From G963675935 sp963719005 (GTDB lineage: Bacteria > Planctomycetota > Planctomycetia > Pirellulales > Thermoguttaceae), in assembly GCA_963719005.1 (NCBI GenBank), contig CAVRAR010000016.1, forward strand, positions 62,001 to 126,000: a DNA stretch of 64,000 nt, read 5' to 3'. Numbering within the stretch: position 1 is the stretch's first letter; every line of letters starts with the position of its first letter. Positions 9,577-20,021 of this stretch are shown piece after piece. The position numbers and the translations under genes were made by a program. The notes under the pieces were generated by a model. That model did not search any database and was not told where the DNA came from. It saw only the letters and a program-made list of their open reading frames with translations.

Positions 9577-10781
9577 TTATACCATTCCGCTCATCTTGAT
9601 CACCGGCACCAGCAGGGCGATCACCAGCATGAGAATGACTCCAGCTAGCACTAGCAGCAGAATGGGCTCGATCAGGCGGACCGTCAGATCAAGGCGGCGC
9701 CAGGTGCGGCGTTCCATCGAATCGGCAACCGAGAGGAGCACATTTTCGAGGTTGTTGGCCTGTTCGGCCACGGCGATCATCTCGACGACCACCGGAGGGA
9801 ATTGTCCGCTGGCGCCCAACGGGGCGGCCAGAGACTGGCCGGCCGAGATGTTCTCGGTGGCGTCGCCGATGGCGGCGGCCAAGACGCGGTTGCCGGTGGC
9901 GTCGCGAGAAATCTCCAGCGAGCGAAGGATGGGAACGCCGTTGTGAAGGAGCGTTCCCAGCACGCGGCAGAAACGGGCGACCGCCAAGCCCGAGGAAGAC
10001 GGGCCCGAGCAACGGCAGGCGAAGCCGAATGCGATCTTGCCACCAACGGCCCGGCTCGGTTTTCAGCCACCGTCGTGTCCACCAGACGCCGGCGACAATC
10101 ACCGCCAGCAGCAGCAGGCCCCACTGCCGCAACGCGGAGCTGGTGGTCAAAAGTGCCTCCGTAAGGAAGGGCAGTTCGTCACGCTCGCGCAGGCGCGCGA
10201 ACAATTCGCCGAACTTCGGCACGAAGAAGATGACCAGAATGGCGACGATAATCGTGCCGGCGGCGGCGAGGAACGCCGGGTAGACGATGGCGCCGATGGT
10301 GCGCTTCTTCAGATCGTCCTGGGATTCGGTGAAGTCGGCGACGCGAGCCAGGGCCTCTTCGAGGAATCCGCCTTCGCCGCCGGCGCGGACCATGCTGACG
10401 GCCATTTCGCCGAGCACCGGCTGGAAGTTGGCCATCGCGTCGGCCAGCGTGCTGCCGTCCTCGACCTGCCGCCGAATTTCGTCCACGATCGACTTCAATC
10501 CGCCGTGGGACGTCTGCTTTTGGATCACTTCCAACGATCGCAACAGCGGGACGCCGCTACGCAGCAGATCGGCCATTTGACTGTAGGTGATGGCCAGGAG
10601 TTGCGTCGGCACACGGCGCACGCGGAGGGGACTCGACCGCGTGAGACGCGTCGTCCACTTGCAGCGGAAAGATCTGCTGCGAGGCCAGCGCGGCAACCGC
10701 TTCGCCGCGGCTGGCTGCCGCGATCGTGCCGTTCAGTCGCTGGCCGGTCTGGTCGCGGGCGATGTATCGGAAGTCGGGCAT
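9577..10781 (-). CDS. gspF: GspF/PilC-like inner-membrane platform protein, two frameshifts
   Basis: Starts MPDFRYIARDQTGQRLNGTI with AGGA six bases upstream, eight bases after the gspE stop, so co-transcribed with it. The frame changes near 10625 and near 9990; corrected length is about 401 residues, normal for GspF. Two T2SSF domains are visible: the first with LLRSGVPLLRSLEVIQKQ and the membrane run IVYPAFLAAAGTIIVAILVI, the second with LLHNGVPILRSLEISRDATG and the final helix LLLVLAGVILMLVIALLVPV. The protein anchors the secretion ATPase and the pseudopilus in the inner membrane. No pseudopilin gene is seen in the window, so it must lie elsewhere. Confidence 0.88.
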
Positions 10782-10789
10782 GGCGGATC

Positions 10790-12486
10790 CTAGGTTCCCT
10801 CGACTTTTCCCTTCGTCACGCGCAGCACTTCGTCGATGGTGGTGCGGCCGGCGAGGACTTTTACCCAACCGTCCTCGCGGAGCGTGTGCATTCCCTGGCG
10901 AACGGCCGCCTGCTGGATGGTCCAACTGCTGACGCGATCGTGCGACAATTGGCGGATTTCCTGGGTGGTTATCAGCAGTTCGTAGAGCCCGACGCGGCCG
11001 CGATAGCCGACCTGCCGGCACTCGCGGCAGCCGACCGGCCGATAAAGCGGCATTCCCGTCGGAAGCTTATCTCGCGGGAAATCCGCCGGCAAGTCGCCGT
11101 TTTGCGGTTGATAGGGCTGTTTGCAGCGCGGGCACAGAGTCCGAACCAATCGCTGTGCCATCACGGCCTCGACCGTGCTGGACACCAGGAACGGCTCCAG
11201 GCCCATATCGACCAGCCGCGTATAGGCCCCGGCCGCGTCGTTGGTGTGCAGCGTGCTGAAGACGAGGTGGCCGGTCAGCGACGCCTGGATGGCGTTTTCC
11301 GCGGTTTCCAAGTCGCGGATTTCGCCGACCAGGATGATGTCGGGGTCGTGACGCAGAATGCTCCGCAACGAATTGCCGAACGTCAGCCCGATCTTCGGAT
11401 GCACCTGAATCTGGTTGATGCCGTCCAACTGGTACTCGACCGGGTCTTCGGTGGTGATGATCTTGGTTTCGTCGCTCTTGATTTCCAGCAGAGCGCTATA
11501 GAGCGTAGTGCTCTTTCCCGAGCCGGTCGGGCCGGTCACCAGAATGATGCCGTGCGGAAGGCGGATGAGTTCCTGGAACTTGGCATGAAGGTCCGGCTCC
11601 ATGCCGAGATTGCCGAGCGAGAACTCCATCGCCCCCTTGTCCAACAAGCGCAGAACGAGCCCTTCGCCGTGGATCATGGGGATCACCGAAACGCGGATAT
11701 CGACCTCGCGGCCGCCGGTTCGCAATTGGATGCGGCCGTCCTGGGGCAGGCGGCGCTCGGCGATGTTCAACCGCGACATGATCTTCAGACGGCTGATGAT
11801 GGCCGCCTGGAAGCGATGGATTTCGGGCGGCATGGGCTGGGCATGCAGCACGCCGTCGATGCGGTAGCGCACTCGCAAGCCCGACTGCTGCGACTCGATA
11901 TGTACGTCGCTCGCCCGAAGCTCGATGGCCTCCAACAGAATCTCGTTGACCAGCCGCACGACCGAGGGTTCCTGGGCGAGCGCCGACAGTTCATTGTCGG
12001 CCTGCGAGCCCTCGGGCAGCTCGATGCGTTCGTCGCCGTTCTGGGCCAGCAGCAGGTCGATGGTCTCGCTGCCCACGCCGAGGTGCGTCTTGATCCGTTT
12101 GGCGATTTCCTCGCGGGTGGCCAGCACCGGAACGACGGTCAGCCCGGTGGCGATGCTCAGTTCGTCGAGCGGATACAGATTGAACGGGTTGCTGGTGGCC
12201 ACGACCAACGTGCCGTTGGAGCGGCGGATCGGAAAGAGGGCTTCGCGATGGATGAACTTCGAGGGGAAGTCTTGCAGCAAGCTGAGATCGATTTCGGCGT
12301 CGACCAGATCGACGAATTCCAACCCGACCTCTTCGCCAAGCACCCGCAGCGCCGCCTCCTCGGTGAGGAACCCGAGTTGGACGGCGGCCTCGTCGAGCCG
12401 GATTCCCTCCGCCTGGGCGTTGCGCCAGTTGGAGCTGTCGCTCGTCGAGGAGCCCCTTTGCGGAGGAGCATTTCACCAACGTCCAT
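10790..12486 (-). CDS. gspE: GspE/PilB-family secretion ATPase, N-terminal frameshifts
   Basis: The main frame covers residues from MLGEEVGLEFVDLVDAEIDL to the end. The beginning, MDVGEMLLRKG at 12486, is in another frame and LLDERQLQLAQ in a third. Two single-base changes within about 60 bases restore one chain of about 565 residues; the first is at a GGGG run (12453-12456). The T2SSE N-domain is followed by Walker A (GPTGSGKSTT), Asp box, Walker B (IILVGEIRDLETAE) and His box (STLHTNDAAGA). A zinc-binding tetracysteine (CPRC near 11120, CREC near 11020) typical of GspE/PilB is present. It powers pseudopilus or pilus assembly and is the first gene of the gspE-gspF-gspD run. Confidence 0.92.
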
Positions 12487-12926
12487 CAGAAGCCCTCGTC
12501 GGAAGTGAAAGGATTTGTCTGGAGCGCCTTCACGGCTCCTTCGCCGCCGCGCATTGCGCGCGGACTATGACTATTATAGCCCAGGAGGGCCCCAATAGTA
12601 CAAACACCGGCTCGGGGCCAAGGTGTCGGCGTGGGGGCAAGGGGCCCGTCATGGAATACGCTGGTCATTGGCATTTAGGACGGAGTTCCGGATTCGTCCC
12701 GTCGTGGGCGGGATGGGACGGTTTTTCCCGTGCCACGACACGTATCATTTTTTGGCGGCCCCTGCCAAGGCGTCACAACTGACTATTCGTCTTGATCTGC
12801 GATTTCTTGGGGGGCCCGCCAAACGCCGCCGCCACACGTTGGGGTGGCGGGAGCAACTGCCACCTCAGGGACGACGGTGCAGCCGTCGCCCCAATTGGAG
12901 GCGGCAAAAAGTCCTTCAATATCACG
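12487..12926. other. Intergenic region, no gene seen
   Basis: About 440 bases between the gspE start and the 3' end of the next minus-strand gene. It should hold the promoter of gspEFD. Frames here are Arg/Gly-rich chance frames without start signals or domains. I saw no terminator with a T-run. Confidence 0.4.
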
Positions 12927-15900
12927 CTACTCGCTGCTGGAGGCATGGGCCGCCGCCGCCCCCCCTCCGTTCCCCGATGGTCTCGATCCTCGCTTCGGGC
13001 CCGGCTGACGCGTCGGCGGTGTGGCCGCCGGGGCCGATCCGCCGGATGGCGCTCGGCCCTGAATGGCGTCGATGATTTCGCGCAAACGTTCGGGGGTGAC
13101 GTCGTGGCTGACTTTTAACACGCGCACCGTGTCGTTCGCCTCCGCCACCTTGTCGAGATTCTCGATCATTTTCTTCACGTCCCGAAAAACGTACGCCGGG
13201 GCGGAAACCACCAGGGCGTTCGACTCGTCGAGGATCCCGATCGACAGCGATCCCTTGAATTTGGGAGTTTTCTGCCCACCCTCGTTGTCGCCCCCGGATT
13301 CGTCGAAGCCGAATGGGGAGTATCTGTGCCTTTCTCCGCGCTGTTGATTGTTGGCCAGCGCCTTGTCGTTCTCGCTGAGCAGGTCGCGGAAGACTTCTTT
13401 GACGGCGTCGCGCACCGCCTTGGCTTTGGAATGCCGCAGATAGAAGATGTCCGTCTGACGGGACAATTCCGAGTCGGGCGGCGGCTTCTGGTCGTACAAT
13501 TTGATCAGTTCGTCGATCGTCTTCAGTTGGGAAGCGGTGGCACCCGAAACCAAAATGATGTTGGCGTCCGAATCGGAAAGGAACTTGAGCTTCCGGCGTT
13601 TCGACAGCCCCTCACCCTCGTCGCCGCTGCCCTCCAAGTCGCTGTCTTCGAGGCCGTACTCCCACTTTATATAGTCGGGCAAGCGAATCTTGTCCTTTCT
13701 CGGCTCCTCCTTGAAAAAATCCTCCAGGATGAGCGATACGTTGAAGGCCGAAGCGTTTCGCAAGTGAAACACCTTGTACTCTTTGCGCGGAGTTGCCAAC
13801 TCGGCGGCCAATTCCTCGAAGAGGTCGAGGGCTTGCGCGTCCTTGGAGGAGACGACGAGTTTTCCGTCGGGCCCCACCCGCACGTCCACGGGGCCGGGCG
13901 TTCCGGCGGCAGTCTTGCTCGTAGCGTCAACGCTTTCTTCCGCCGTCGCCTCGCGGCGGAGCTCCGTCAATTGCACAATCGTTCCCCTCGGCGGCGCAGC
14001 AGTGGTCTTCGACGGCGGCGCGGGCAATTCCGCTTCGGGATTCGACTCCAGCGGCGGCGCTTCGACTTTGCCCTTCTCCGAAGCCGGGAGAGGCGTGGAA
14101 AGCTTATTATTCGGCGCCACCAGCGGCCATTCGGCGCGGATGCGCTCCAGCAGTTCTTTCGTTTCCTGCACGTTGCCGCCGTCGATCACTATTCGTTTTG
14201 TTTTTTCGCTGCCATTGGTCGGGGGGATCTCGCCCAGTTTCACCAGCAGGTCTCGCACGTCCCGCAGCTCGACCTTGTTGGCCCAAAGCAGGAGCCGGTT
14301 GTGTTCCACGTCGGCGTGGACGTGGAAATCGCTCGTCTTGTCGGTGGTCGATGAGGAATTGTCGTCGTCCCAGGGGTTCCAATAATGGTGACTTTCCGTC
14401 TTTTTCTTCTTCGAATCAACGCCCAACATGAACTCGATGCTGGCGGCCACGGAATCGGCACGCAGCCGCCGCAAACGAATCACCTCGAAGCTGCGGTCGC
14501 TGCCGCTGAGTTTGTCGACGAAGGCGCGAATCGTTGCCTGATCGGCCGGCGAGGCGTCGGCGATGATGAGCTTGTTCTTCTTGTCCGGTTTGAGGTGTGC
14601 GGTGGGACCCAAATGGCCGATTTCCTCCAAAGCCTGGACCACCGGCTCGGGTTCGATGCCCGCCAGCCGATAGACCTGCGTTCGGCTCGCATCGGGATCA
14701 GACGAGTCGCTATCGGCCGGCACGTCGACGGCCTTGATCACCTGGACGATGATCGCCATCTTGTCGGGCGGCGCGGTCACCAGGATGCTGTTTTCGCGCG
14801 GGTTGACGGCGAAGGCAGTGGGGATCTTCGACGCGGCTGCTGCGCCAGGCGGCTGGCCCGGTTGGCCCGGTTGGCCCGGTTGGCCCGGTTGTCCGCCTTG
14901 CTGTGCCTGCTGCTGCATCGCCCTCATCATTGCGGCCTGTTGCGCCTGCTGCGAGTTCTGGGGCTGACGCCCCGGAGACGATTTGGCCTCGCCCCCCACC
15001 ATCGCTTGGAGGTCTTCGAGGACGTCATCGGCGCGGGCATAACGGAGCTTGAATTTCTGCACCAATCGCCGTTGGTTTTCGACCGACTGCTCTTGCTTCA
15101 ATAGCGCGGCCATGTCTCGCAAGTTCGCCACCGTATCCATAGCCTCGACACGGTTGACATCGACCATGGGGGTGAGTTTCCCGTTGTTGCTCTTCAGCAC
15201 CGAAAGTTCGCGAAAGGCCGTATCGGCCGTGAGGCTATCGAGGGGGAATAAGACCTTGACCCACTCATAAGGGTCGCGGTCGCGTTGGTCGAGTTCCTTC
15301 GGATCGATGCGCGGCACAAGAGCGGGTTCGAGCTTCTTGATATTCACGAGTCGCAGCGATTCGCCCTCGCAGAGCAGCGTATATCCGCGGTCGAGCAGGT
15401 GCCGGTTGATCATGCCTCGCACCTCCCGGATCGTGTAGCTGCGTTGCAGCCTGAGATTGAGATAATCGCCGGGGTACTCCTGCCAATCGAGACTCATGTT
15501 GGAGTGATCGGCCAGCCATTGCAAGACCGGCAGCCAGGGTTGCCCATTAAAAGTGAACTTGTACAAGCCTTTTTTGTCCGGTTGAGCCTTCAGGAACTCC
15601 TTAGGATCGGGCGGCGTTTCTGGTTTGGCCGGACGTTGTACTGGCTTGGCGGTTTCGTCGGGTTTGGCTGCATCTCCCGGCTTGCCCGGCGGCCCCGGCG
15701 ACTTCGGCCCGTGAGGCCCCGTCGTGGGCGGAGCACCGGGCGTGCCGCCCATAACAGGCTTGCCGTCCGGGCCCATAACAATAGGGTTGCCGTCCGGGCC
15801 CATAATAGGCTTGCCGTCCGGGCCCATGACAATCGACTTGCCGTCCGGGCCCGCGACTAATTGAACGGGGCCCTCCTGCGCACACAGAAGATGCGTAGAC

Positions 15901-15968
15901 AGGATGATCGCCCCAGCCAGTAACGAGTACCGGCAAAACGTCGAGCAAGTGGCGGTCATAGAGGTCAT
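12927..15968 (-). CDS. Secreted protein with multiple secretin_N-like repeats and no visible pore domain
   Basis: About 1,013 residues; start at 15968 or 15959, both just before a signal peptide (SLLAGAIILSTHLLCAQ). After it come GPDGK repeats and a Pro-rich linker to about residue 130. The rest holds several secretin_N/N1-like alpha-beta units, for example FKLRYARADDVLEDLQAMVG, VYRLAGIEPEPVVQALEEIG, VFHLRNASAFNVSLILEDFF and IFYLRHSKAKAVRDAVKEVF, each followed by an INNSILVTAP-like strand (ENSILVTAPPDKM, NALVVSAPAYVF). No VPLLGDIP-type pore signature is present and the C-terminus is Gly/Pro/Ser-rich. Such repeats normally form periplasmic rings stacked below secretins; here they would form a ring or scaffold without the gate. 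This is inference from repeats and proximity to the secretion genes. Confidence 0.8.
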   Translation of the reverse strand: MTSMTATCSTFCRYSLLAGAIILSTHLLCAQEGPVQLVAGPDGKSIVMGPDGKPIMGPDGNPIVMGPDGKPVMGGTPGAPPTTGPHGPKSPGPPGKPGDAAKPDETAKPVQRPAKPETPPDPKEFLKAQPDKKGLYKFTFNGQPWLPVLQWLADHSNMSLDWQEYPGDYLNLRLQRSYTIREVRGMINRHLLDRGYTLLCEGESLRLVNIKKLEPALVPRIDPKELDQRDRDPYEWVKVLFPLDSLTADTAFRELSVLKSNNGKLTPMVDVNRVEAMDTVANLRDMAALLKQEQSVENQRRLVQKFKLRYARADDVLEDLQAMVGGEAKSSPGRQPQNSQQAQQAAMMRAMQQQAQQGGQPGQPGQPGQPGQPPGAAAASKIPTAFAVNPRENSILVTAPPDKMAIIVQVIKAVDVPADSDSSDPDASRTQVYRLAGIEPEPVVQALEEIGHLGPTAHLKPDKKNKLIIADASPADQATIRAFVDKLSGSDRSFEVIRLRRLRADSVAASIEFMLGVDSKKKKTESHHYWNPWDDDNSSSTTDKTSDFHVHADVEHNRLLLWANKVELRDVRDLLVKLGEIPPTNGSEKTKRIVIDGGNVQETKELLERIRAEWPLVAPNNKLSTPLPASEKGKVEAPPLESNPEAELPAPPSKTTAAPPRGTIVQLTELRREATAEESVDATSKTAAGTPGPVDVRVGPDGKLVVSSKDAQALDLFEELAAELATPRKEYKVFHLRNASAFNVSLILEDFFKEEPRKDKIRLPDYIKWEYGLEDSDLEGSGDEGEGLSKRRKLKFLSDSDANIILVSGATASQLKTIDELIKLYDQKPPPDSELSRQTDIFYLRHSKAKAVRDAVKEVFRDLLSENDKALANNQQRGERHRYSPFGFDESGGDNEGGQKTPKFKGSLSIGILDESNALVVSAPAYVFRDVKKMIENLDKVAEANDTVRVLKVSHDVTPERLREIIDAIQGRAPSGGSAPAATPPTRQPGPKRGSRPSGNGGGAAAAHASSSE
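15755..15855. repeat. Tandem GPDGK-coding repeat
   Basis: Four copies of TTGCCGTCCGGGCCC spaced by 21-30 bases encode GPDGKP/GPDGNP units (minus strand) directly after the signal peptide of the secretin_N-repeat protein. A second short tandem, GGTTGGCCC repeated four times near 14856-14886, encodes a QPG run in the same gene. Confidence 0.85.
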
Positions 15969-16293
15969 CCAATCCAGAGGGGGGCAGGCTGTTCCGAAAC
16001 CACCAGACGTGACTACCTGAGTATGATTTGTCGGATTAAAAATTGCAACCCGTCGTCCGTGGCATCGTGGCTGTTTAGACGCGCCGGCCGCCACGAACGT
16101 TCCCGTGTCGCCCCATACCCCCCTCAATGTGGTCTTATACGCTGGCTTTCCGCAAAAGTTCGCTCGATCACGACGGATTTTGGCCGGATCCTTCGGTGGA
16201 ACGACACCTGTTATTCGTGGCGGGGTTGGTATTATTGTGGGCGTCCCGGATTACAATGGAACGTGTTAGCCACGTTCCGAGGAAGAGCAGGGG

Positions 16294-17163
16294 ATGGCGA
16301 TGGCCGGTAAACTTTTCGTCGCGTTGACGATCATTCTCTGTGCGAGCGCGGCTCTTGGCCAGGACTATCGTGGCGGCCGCAGACGAAATCGCGGCGGTGA
16401 TCGGGCCTCAGCCAGTCGCTCCTCCCGGCGCGCCGATCCTACCACGGCGGCGTTTCTGCGGAGAGTCGACACAAACGGCAACGGAATGATCGACGAGGAC
16501 GAAGTCACCGGTGAAGCCAAGGTGATCGTGGAAAAGAAACTGACGGAACTGGGAATCGAGCTGAAATATCCGATTCCCCTCAGCAAAATCATTTCGGCCG
16601 ACGGCGGTCGGCGCCGCGGAAGCCGCAACGATGACGACAGCGAAACGTCATCTTCGGAGGACAAGTCTTCTTCTGACAACGCGAGCGCTACGCCGTCCCA
16701 GAACGGGTTTGCCGCGCCGAAGCCGTCGTTGCCCGCGCTGCCGGGTTTTGGCCAGCCGAGCGAGCGGCCTGGCGGCAGCGAGAGCAAGGCTGCCCACTCT
16801 TCAAAGCCAGCGGCAGCCGCAGCGTCATCCACTCCATCGACACCAGCCAAGTCCAGCCACACCTCTTCAGGATCGGCTGCTGCCAGTTCCGATTCCGATC
16901 CTCCGGCGGATGCGCCAAAGCGAGTGGGACCGAAGTCCGGGCGATTCCTGACGCCCCAGGAACGGCTCTCCAAGGAACTGCCCGAATGGTTTCGGGAGAA
17001 GGACATCAATGGCGACGGCCAAGTGGACATGGCCGAGTTTGCCAGCGAATGGACTCCGGAGCTGGTCGACGAGTTCAACCGCTATGACCTGAACCACGAC
17101 GGCATCATCACACAGGCGGAGTGTCTGAAAGCCATGGAAGGCTCACACCGCAAAGCGAAGTAA
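16294..17163 (+). CDS. Secreted EF-hand protein
   Basis: A 289-residue protein with signal peptide (LFVALTIILCASAALGQ), preceded by AGCAGGGG. An EF-hand loop DTNGNGMIDEDE lies at about residues 59-70 and a C-terminal pair DINGDGQVDMAE and DLNHDGIITQAE at about 232-280. All keep Asp at positions 1 and 3 or 5, Gly at 6 and Glu at 12, so calcium binding is likely. The middle is a Ser/Pro/Ala-rich linker. Planctomycetes encode many secreted EF-hand proteins of unclear job. Divergent from the upstream minus-strand gene. Confidence 0.85.
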   Translation: MAMAGKLFVALTIILCASAALGQDYRGGRRRNRGGDRASASRSSRRADPTTAAFLRRVDTNGNGMIDEDEVTGEAKVIVEKKLTELGIELKYPIPLSKIISADGGRRRGSRNDDDSETSSSEDKSSSDNASATPSQNGFAAPKPSLPALPGFGQPSERPGGSESKAAHSSKPAAAAASSTPSTPAKSSHTSSGSAAASSDSDPPADAPKRVGPKSGRFLTPQERLSKELPEWFREKDINGDGQVDMAEFASEWTPELVDEFNRYDLNHDGIITQAECLKAMEGSHRKAK

Positions 17164-17357
17164 GCCACCTTATGCCCCCACAACCTACGGGGACTCTCTT
17201 CGAACGTCTTCTCGCGGAACCCGTACCGGTTAGGCGGATTGTAGCGAATATTCTGATGGTAGGGGTAAAAACAGCCGACGTTGTCTGATGATAACGGCCA
17301 GGAAAGCTTCCGTTGACCGCATTTCTTGCCTGGCAAGAACCTATCGGGACCAATGCT

Positions 17358-18656
17358 ATGGAGAGCCTCTGGCGACGGGCCAAACCAGTGGTGCGAGGAT
17401 TGGCAGTTTGGGTAATACTGGCAGGATCAGCAATCGCACAAGATGGCAGCATCGCTACCCAGCCGGCGGGGCCGGACGGCGGGCCCAACGTCGGTGTGCC
17501 GAACGCCGATGCGCCCTGCGGTTGTGGATACTCTCAGAAGGAGTGCCGACAGTGCGGCGTTCCACAGGTAAACTTGGCGCTTGCACCGGACGAGTGGGCG
17601 CCGCCGTGCGCCGGGTGCGACTCTGCCGACCCGCTGCGATCATGTTGCCCGACGCAAGACGAGCTTTACATTATTCCGCCTCGCCCCCGCTTGTACGTCG
17701 TGTCGGAGTTGGGCGCCGTTACCCGCCAACCTACGCATAACTTCGATTTTGCCTCGCTCGGCCTGCTGCCAACGAGTACCGTTGGTCCCACGGACATCGT
17801 GCTTTCGACAGGCGATTTCAGGTACGATTTCACCCCAACGGGGCGGCTGACTGTCGGCCACACGTTTAACGAGTGTCTTCAGGTCGAAGGCGTCTATTTC
17901 GGCGTTTCGCAGGGCGACAATACGATGGCCGTGCGCGACAGTACGCCGAACGCCCACGGAGGCATCGGAAACCTCTTTTCACCGTTTGGCGGCTTCGGCA
18001 GCACTCCCATTCTCGGCTTGGATTTCAACAACTTCGCCCAGATCCAGTACACTTCGTCGCTCTTCGGCGCCGAGTTGAACATCCGCCGCAAGGTGCCGAT
18101 GTCGCCGCCGGACAAGTTGACGACGTCGATCCTCTTCGGCGTCCGCTACACGGGCCTGCCGGAAGACTTCGATTACAACACCAACTCCGATATCACGAAG
18201 GCTGGCACGGTTATGGCGAACGGCTCCTTGAATTCGATCCACGTCGCCACCAGCAACGACATGGTCGGTCCGCAGATCGGAGCCCTCTTCGAGTTCTACG
18301 TCGATAACCGCTGGTGGGTGAACGTCGACATGAAGGCGGCCGTGATGGACAATCACTCGCACCAGTCGACCACCTACACGAACGTCGACGCCGGAACCAC
18401 AACCGTGTCTACAGGCACCGCACAAGGGGACCACACGGCGTTTGCCGAAGAGATAGCAGTGACCGCCGTCTACCGCTGGACGCTGCATTTCACCACGCAA
18501 ATCGGCTACAGGGCCCTGTGGATGCAAAACTTGGCGCTGGCGCCGGACAACCTGAACACCAACATCGACATCCTCACGCTGGGGCCTGCCCAATTGAACC
18601 ACGGATCGTCAACTCTCTATCACGGACCGTACGCGGGCGTCGTGCTGGCGTGGTAG
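17358..18656 (+). CDS. BBP7-family putative outer-membrane beta-barrel protein
   Basis: I start at ATG 17358, just before the signal peptide (GLAVWVILAGSAIAQ), giving about 432 residues; an earlier GTG/TTG-type start would put 15 residues before it. A Cys-rich stretch follows (CGCGYSQKECRQCG, CAGC, SCC), then alternating aromatic-rich strands (RYDFTPTGRLTVGHTFN, LNIRRKVPMSPPDKLTTSIL, WWVNVDMKAAVMDN) ending in GPYAGVVLAW, which resembles an outer-membrane beta-signal with terminal aromatic residue. BBP7 is a planctomycete family of predicted barrels. The stop overlaps the convergent BON gene by 37 bases. Confidence 0.75.
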   Translation: MESLWRRAKPVVRGLAVWVILAGSAIAQDGSIATQPAGPDGGPNVGVPNADAPCGCGYSQKECRQCGVPQVNLALAPDEWAPPCAGCDSADPLRSCCPTQDELYIIPPRPRLYVVSELGAVTRQPTHNFDFASLGLLPTSTVGPTDIVLSTGDFRYDFTPTGRLTVGHTFNECLQVEGVYFGVSQGDNTMAVRDSTPNAHGGIGNLFSPFGGFGSTPILGLDFNNFAQIQYTSSLFGAELNIRRKVPMSPPDKLTTSILFGVRYTGLPEDFDYNTNSDITKAGTVMANGSLNSIHVATSNDMVGPQIGALFEFYVDNRWWVNVDMKAAVMDNHSHQSTTYTNVDAGTTTVSTGTAQGDHTAFAEEIAVTAVYRWTLHFTTQIGYRALWMQNLALAPDNLNTNIDILTLGPAQLNHGSSTLYHGPYAGVVLAW

Positions 18657-19438
18657 CCTTGCGGGCGTTGCGGGACAGTTCCCGTCGAGAGAGTGCCGTA
18701 CCCCTGCACGACCAGCCGGTTGTCGATTCGCGAGACGTCGGGTTCGAGCCCGAGGACGTTTCCGAGCACCGTGCGATCGGCGGCGGTGCGTACGACGCCC
18801 TGCACCAGCGCGGCGTTGCCGCTCAGGTAAACGTCGATGGCATGGCCGGCCAACATGCCGCGAATCCGCGCGATCCGCGTCAGGCGGGCGGACAGTTCCG
18901 GCGAATGCACGTATGGCTCAGCGCGGGCGGCTCCCGCTCGGTTCACGCTTCGCCCCAGCGCATAATTCCAGGTCGCCCCTGCTGCTACGCCCGACGGCAC
19001 ATTGGCGCCTTGCTCGGGAGAAGGCACGGGGGCGTTGTATCCGGGCGGGGGTAATTGAGCCGGCGGACCAATCTGCACGGACGGCGTCAGCGTTCCGGCC
19101 GGAGGCGCGACTTGCACGGCGCCGACGGGTTGTTGCGGCGGAAGCGTCAGTTGCGCCGGCGGCAACGCAGCGATGGCTTGATCGATGACGCTCTGATAAG
19201 GGTGCTGCCAAGGCGTGGCAAAATCATTCCCGCCGTTTGGGCGCCCAACGAACAGAAAGCTCCCGGCCACGTTGGTTTGAATGCCGCTGCCAAACATGCC
19301 TTGGGTCGGCACCAACGGTTGTCCGAGAACCCGGTAGCCGAACGTGCCTGGTTGGGAGGAGAATTGACCTAAGGCCGTGTCGGATCGGCAGAAAGCCAAT
19401 GACAAAGCCGCCATAATTGCGAGCAGGCCGTTTTTCAT
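18620..19438 (-). CDS. Secreted protein with C-terminal BON-like domain
   Basis: A 272-residue protein starting at 19438 with GAGG six bases upstream and a signal peptide (NGLLAIMAALSLAFCRSDTA). A Pro/Gln-rich centre (about 90-170) is followed by a BON-like domain at about 190-250: IDVYLSGNAALVQGVVRTAA, then DNRLVVQ. The pattern matches the BON proteins at 3821 and 42749, which share the layout signal peptide, low-complexity stretch and a single BON unit. Convergent with the BBP7 barrel gene; a role at the cell envelope is inference. Confidence 0.65.
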   Translation of the reverse strand: MKNGLLAIMAALSLAFCRSDTALGQFSSQPGTFGYRVLGQPLVPTQGMFGSGIQTNVAGSFLFVGRPNGGNDFATPWQHPYQSVIDQAIAALPPAQLTLPPQQPVGAVQVAPPAGTLTPSVQIGPPAQLPPPGYNAPVPSPEQGANVPSGVAAGATWNYALGRSVNRAGAARAEPYVHSPELSARLTRIARIRGMLAGHAIDVYLSGNAALVQGVVRTAADRTVLGNVLGLEPDVSRIDNRLVVQGYGTLSTGTVPQRPQGYHASTTPAYGP

Positions 19439-20021
19439 AGGTACCTCGATGCGATCGCTTCCGCCCCGTTTTGTTCCCTTGTATCAATTATAGGCCCCTT
19501 TGACGTTCGAGGCGGCAAAGTCATCCTGGACTGGGCCGCGGGGCTTGGGGTGATAATCCTCCGTCACCGGTTGGACACTTGCACTCTGCAACAGACGCTT
19601 GTGCGGTTCACGAAGCAGGCACGTTTGCGCCCTGGAGAAGAGCGGGCAAGGCGCCCGCGCCAAGCTGCAATCGAGGCTTGCCGGCGCCCCCGGCAGAACC
19701 CGCAAGTCCGGCTCACACGCCCGGCATTCACGTTCTTGACTTTGTGCAGTCGATTGGTAGCATACTGACGGCTTGTGTGCGCAGGCACATCCGAAGGGCA
19801 AGAGGCGGCAATGTCCGGGCAGGGAGTGTTTCCTGCCGACCCGTCTCGCTCCCAGAGAGGGGTATGGTAAGAATCGAATTGCCGAAAGAGACTTTCTTTT
19901 CGCAACTTTTTCGGCTCCGGCGGGTTAAAGGTGTTCGGACCGTCTTGCGGTCGGTTTGCCGCATAAGGTCTTTTGACATGTAGGAACGTTTCCTTTCCTT
20001 TTTTCACCTCGGGAGATGATT
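19439..20021. other. Intergenic region, no supported gene
   Basis: About 580 bases between divergent promoters of the BON gene and the Spy-like gene. Frames of 105-147 codons exist on both strands but are Cys/Arg-rich, lack ribosome-binding sites and show no domain. The stretch 19610-19740 looks like degenerate, formerly coding or repeat DNA. The ribosome-binding site of the downstream gene is GGGAG at 20011. Confidence 0.4.

Noticed and set aside
10037..12508. An 823-codon open frame antisense to gspE and gspF
   Set aside because: Shadow frame of the conserved minus-strand genes; no coherent domain, and long antisense frames are expected at this GC content.
19484..20007. Frames of 105-147 codons upstream of the Spy-like gene
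   Set aside because: Overlapping frames on both strands, Cys/Arg-rich, no start signals. A degenerate group II intron or repeat was considered but no diagnostic motif was seen.
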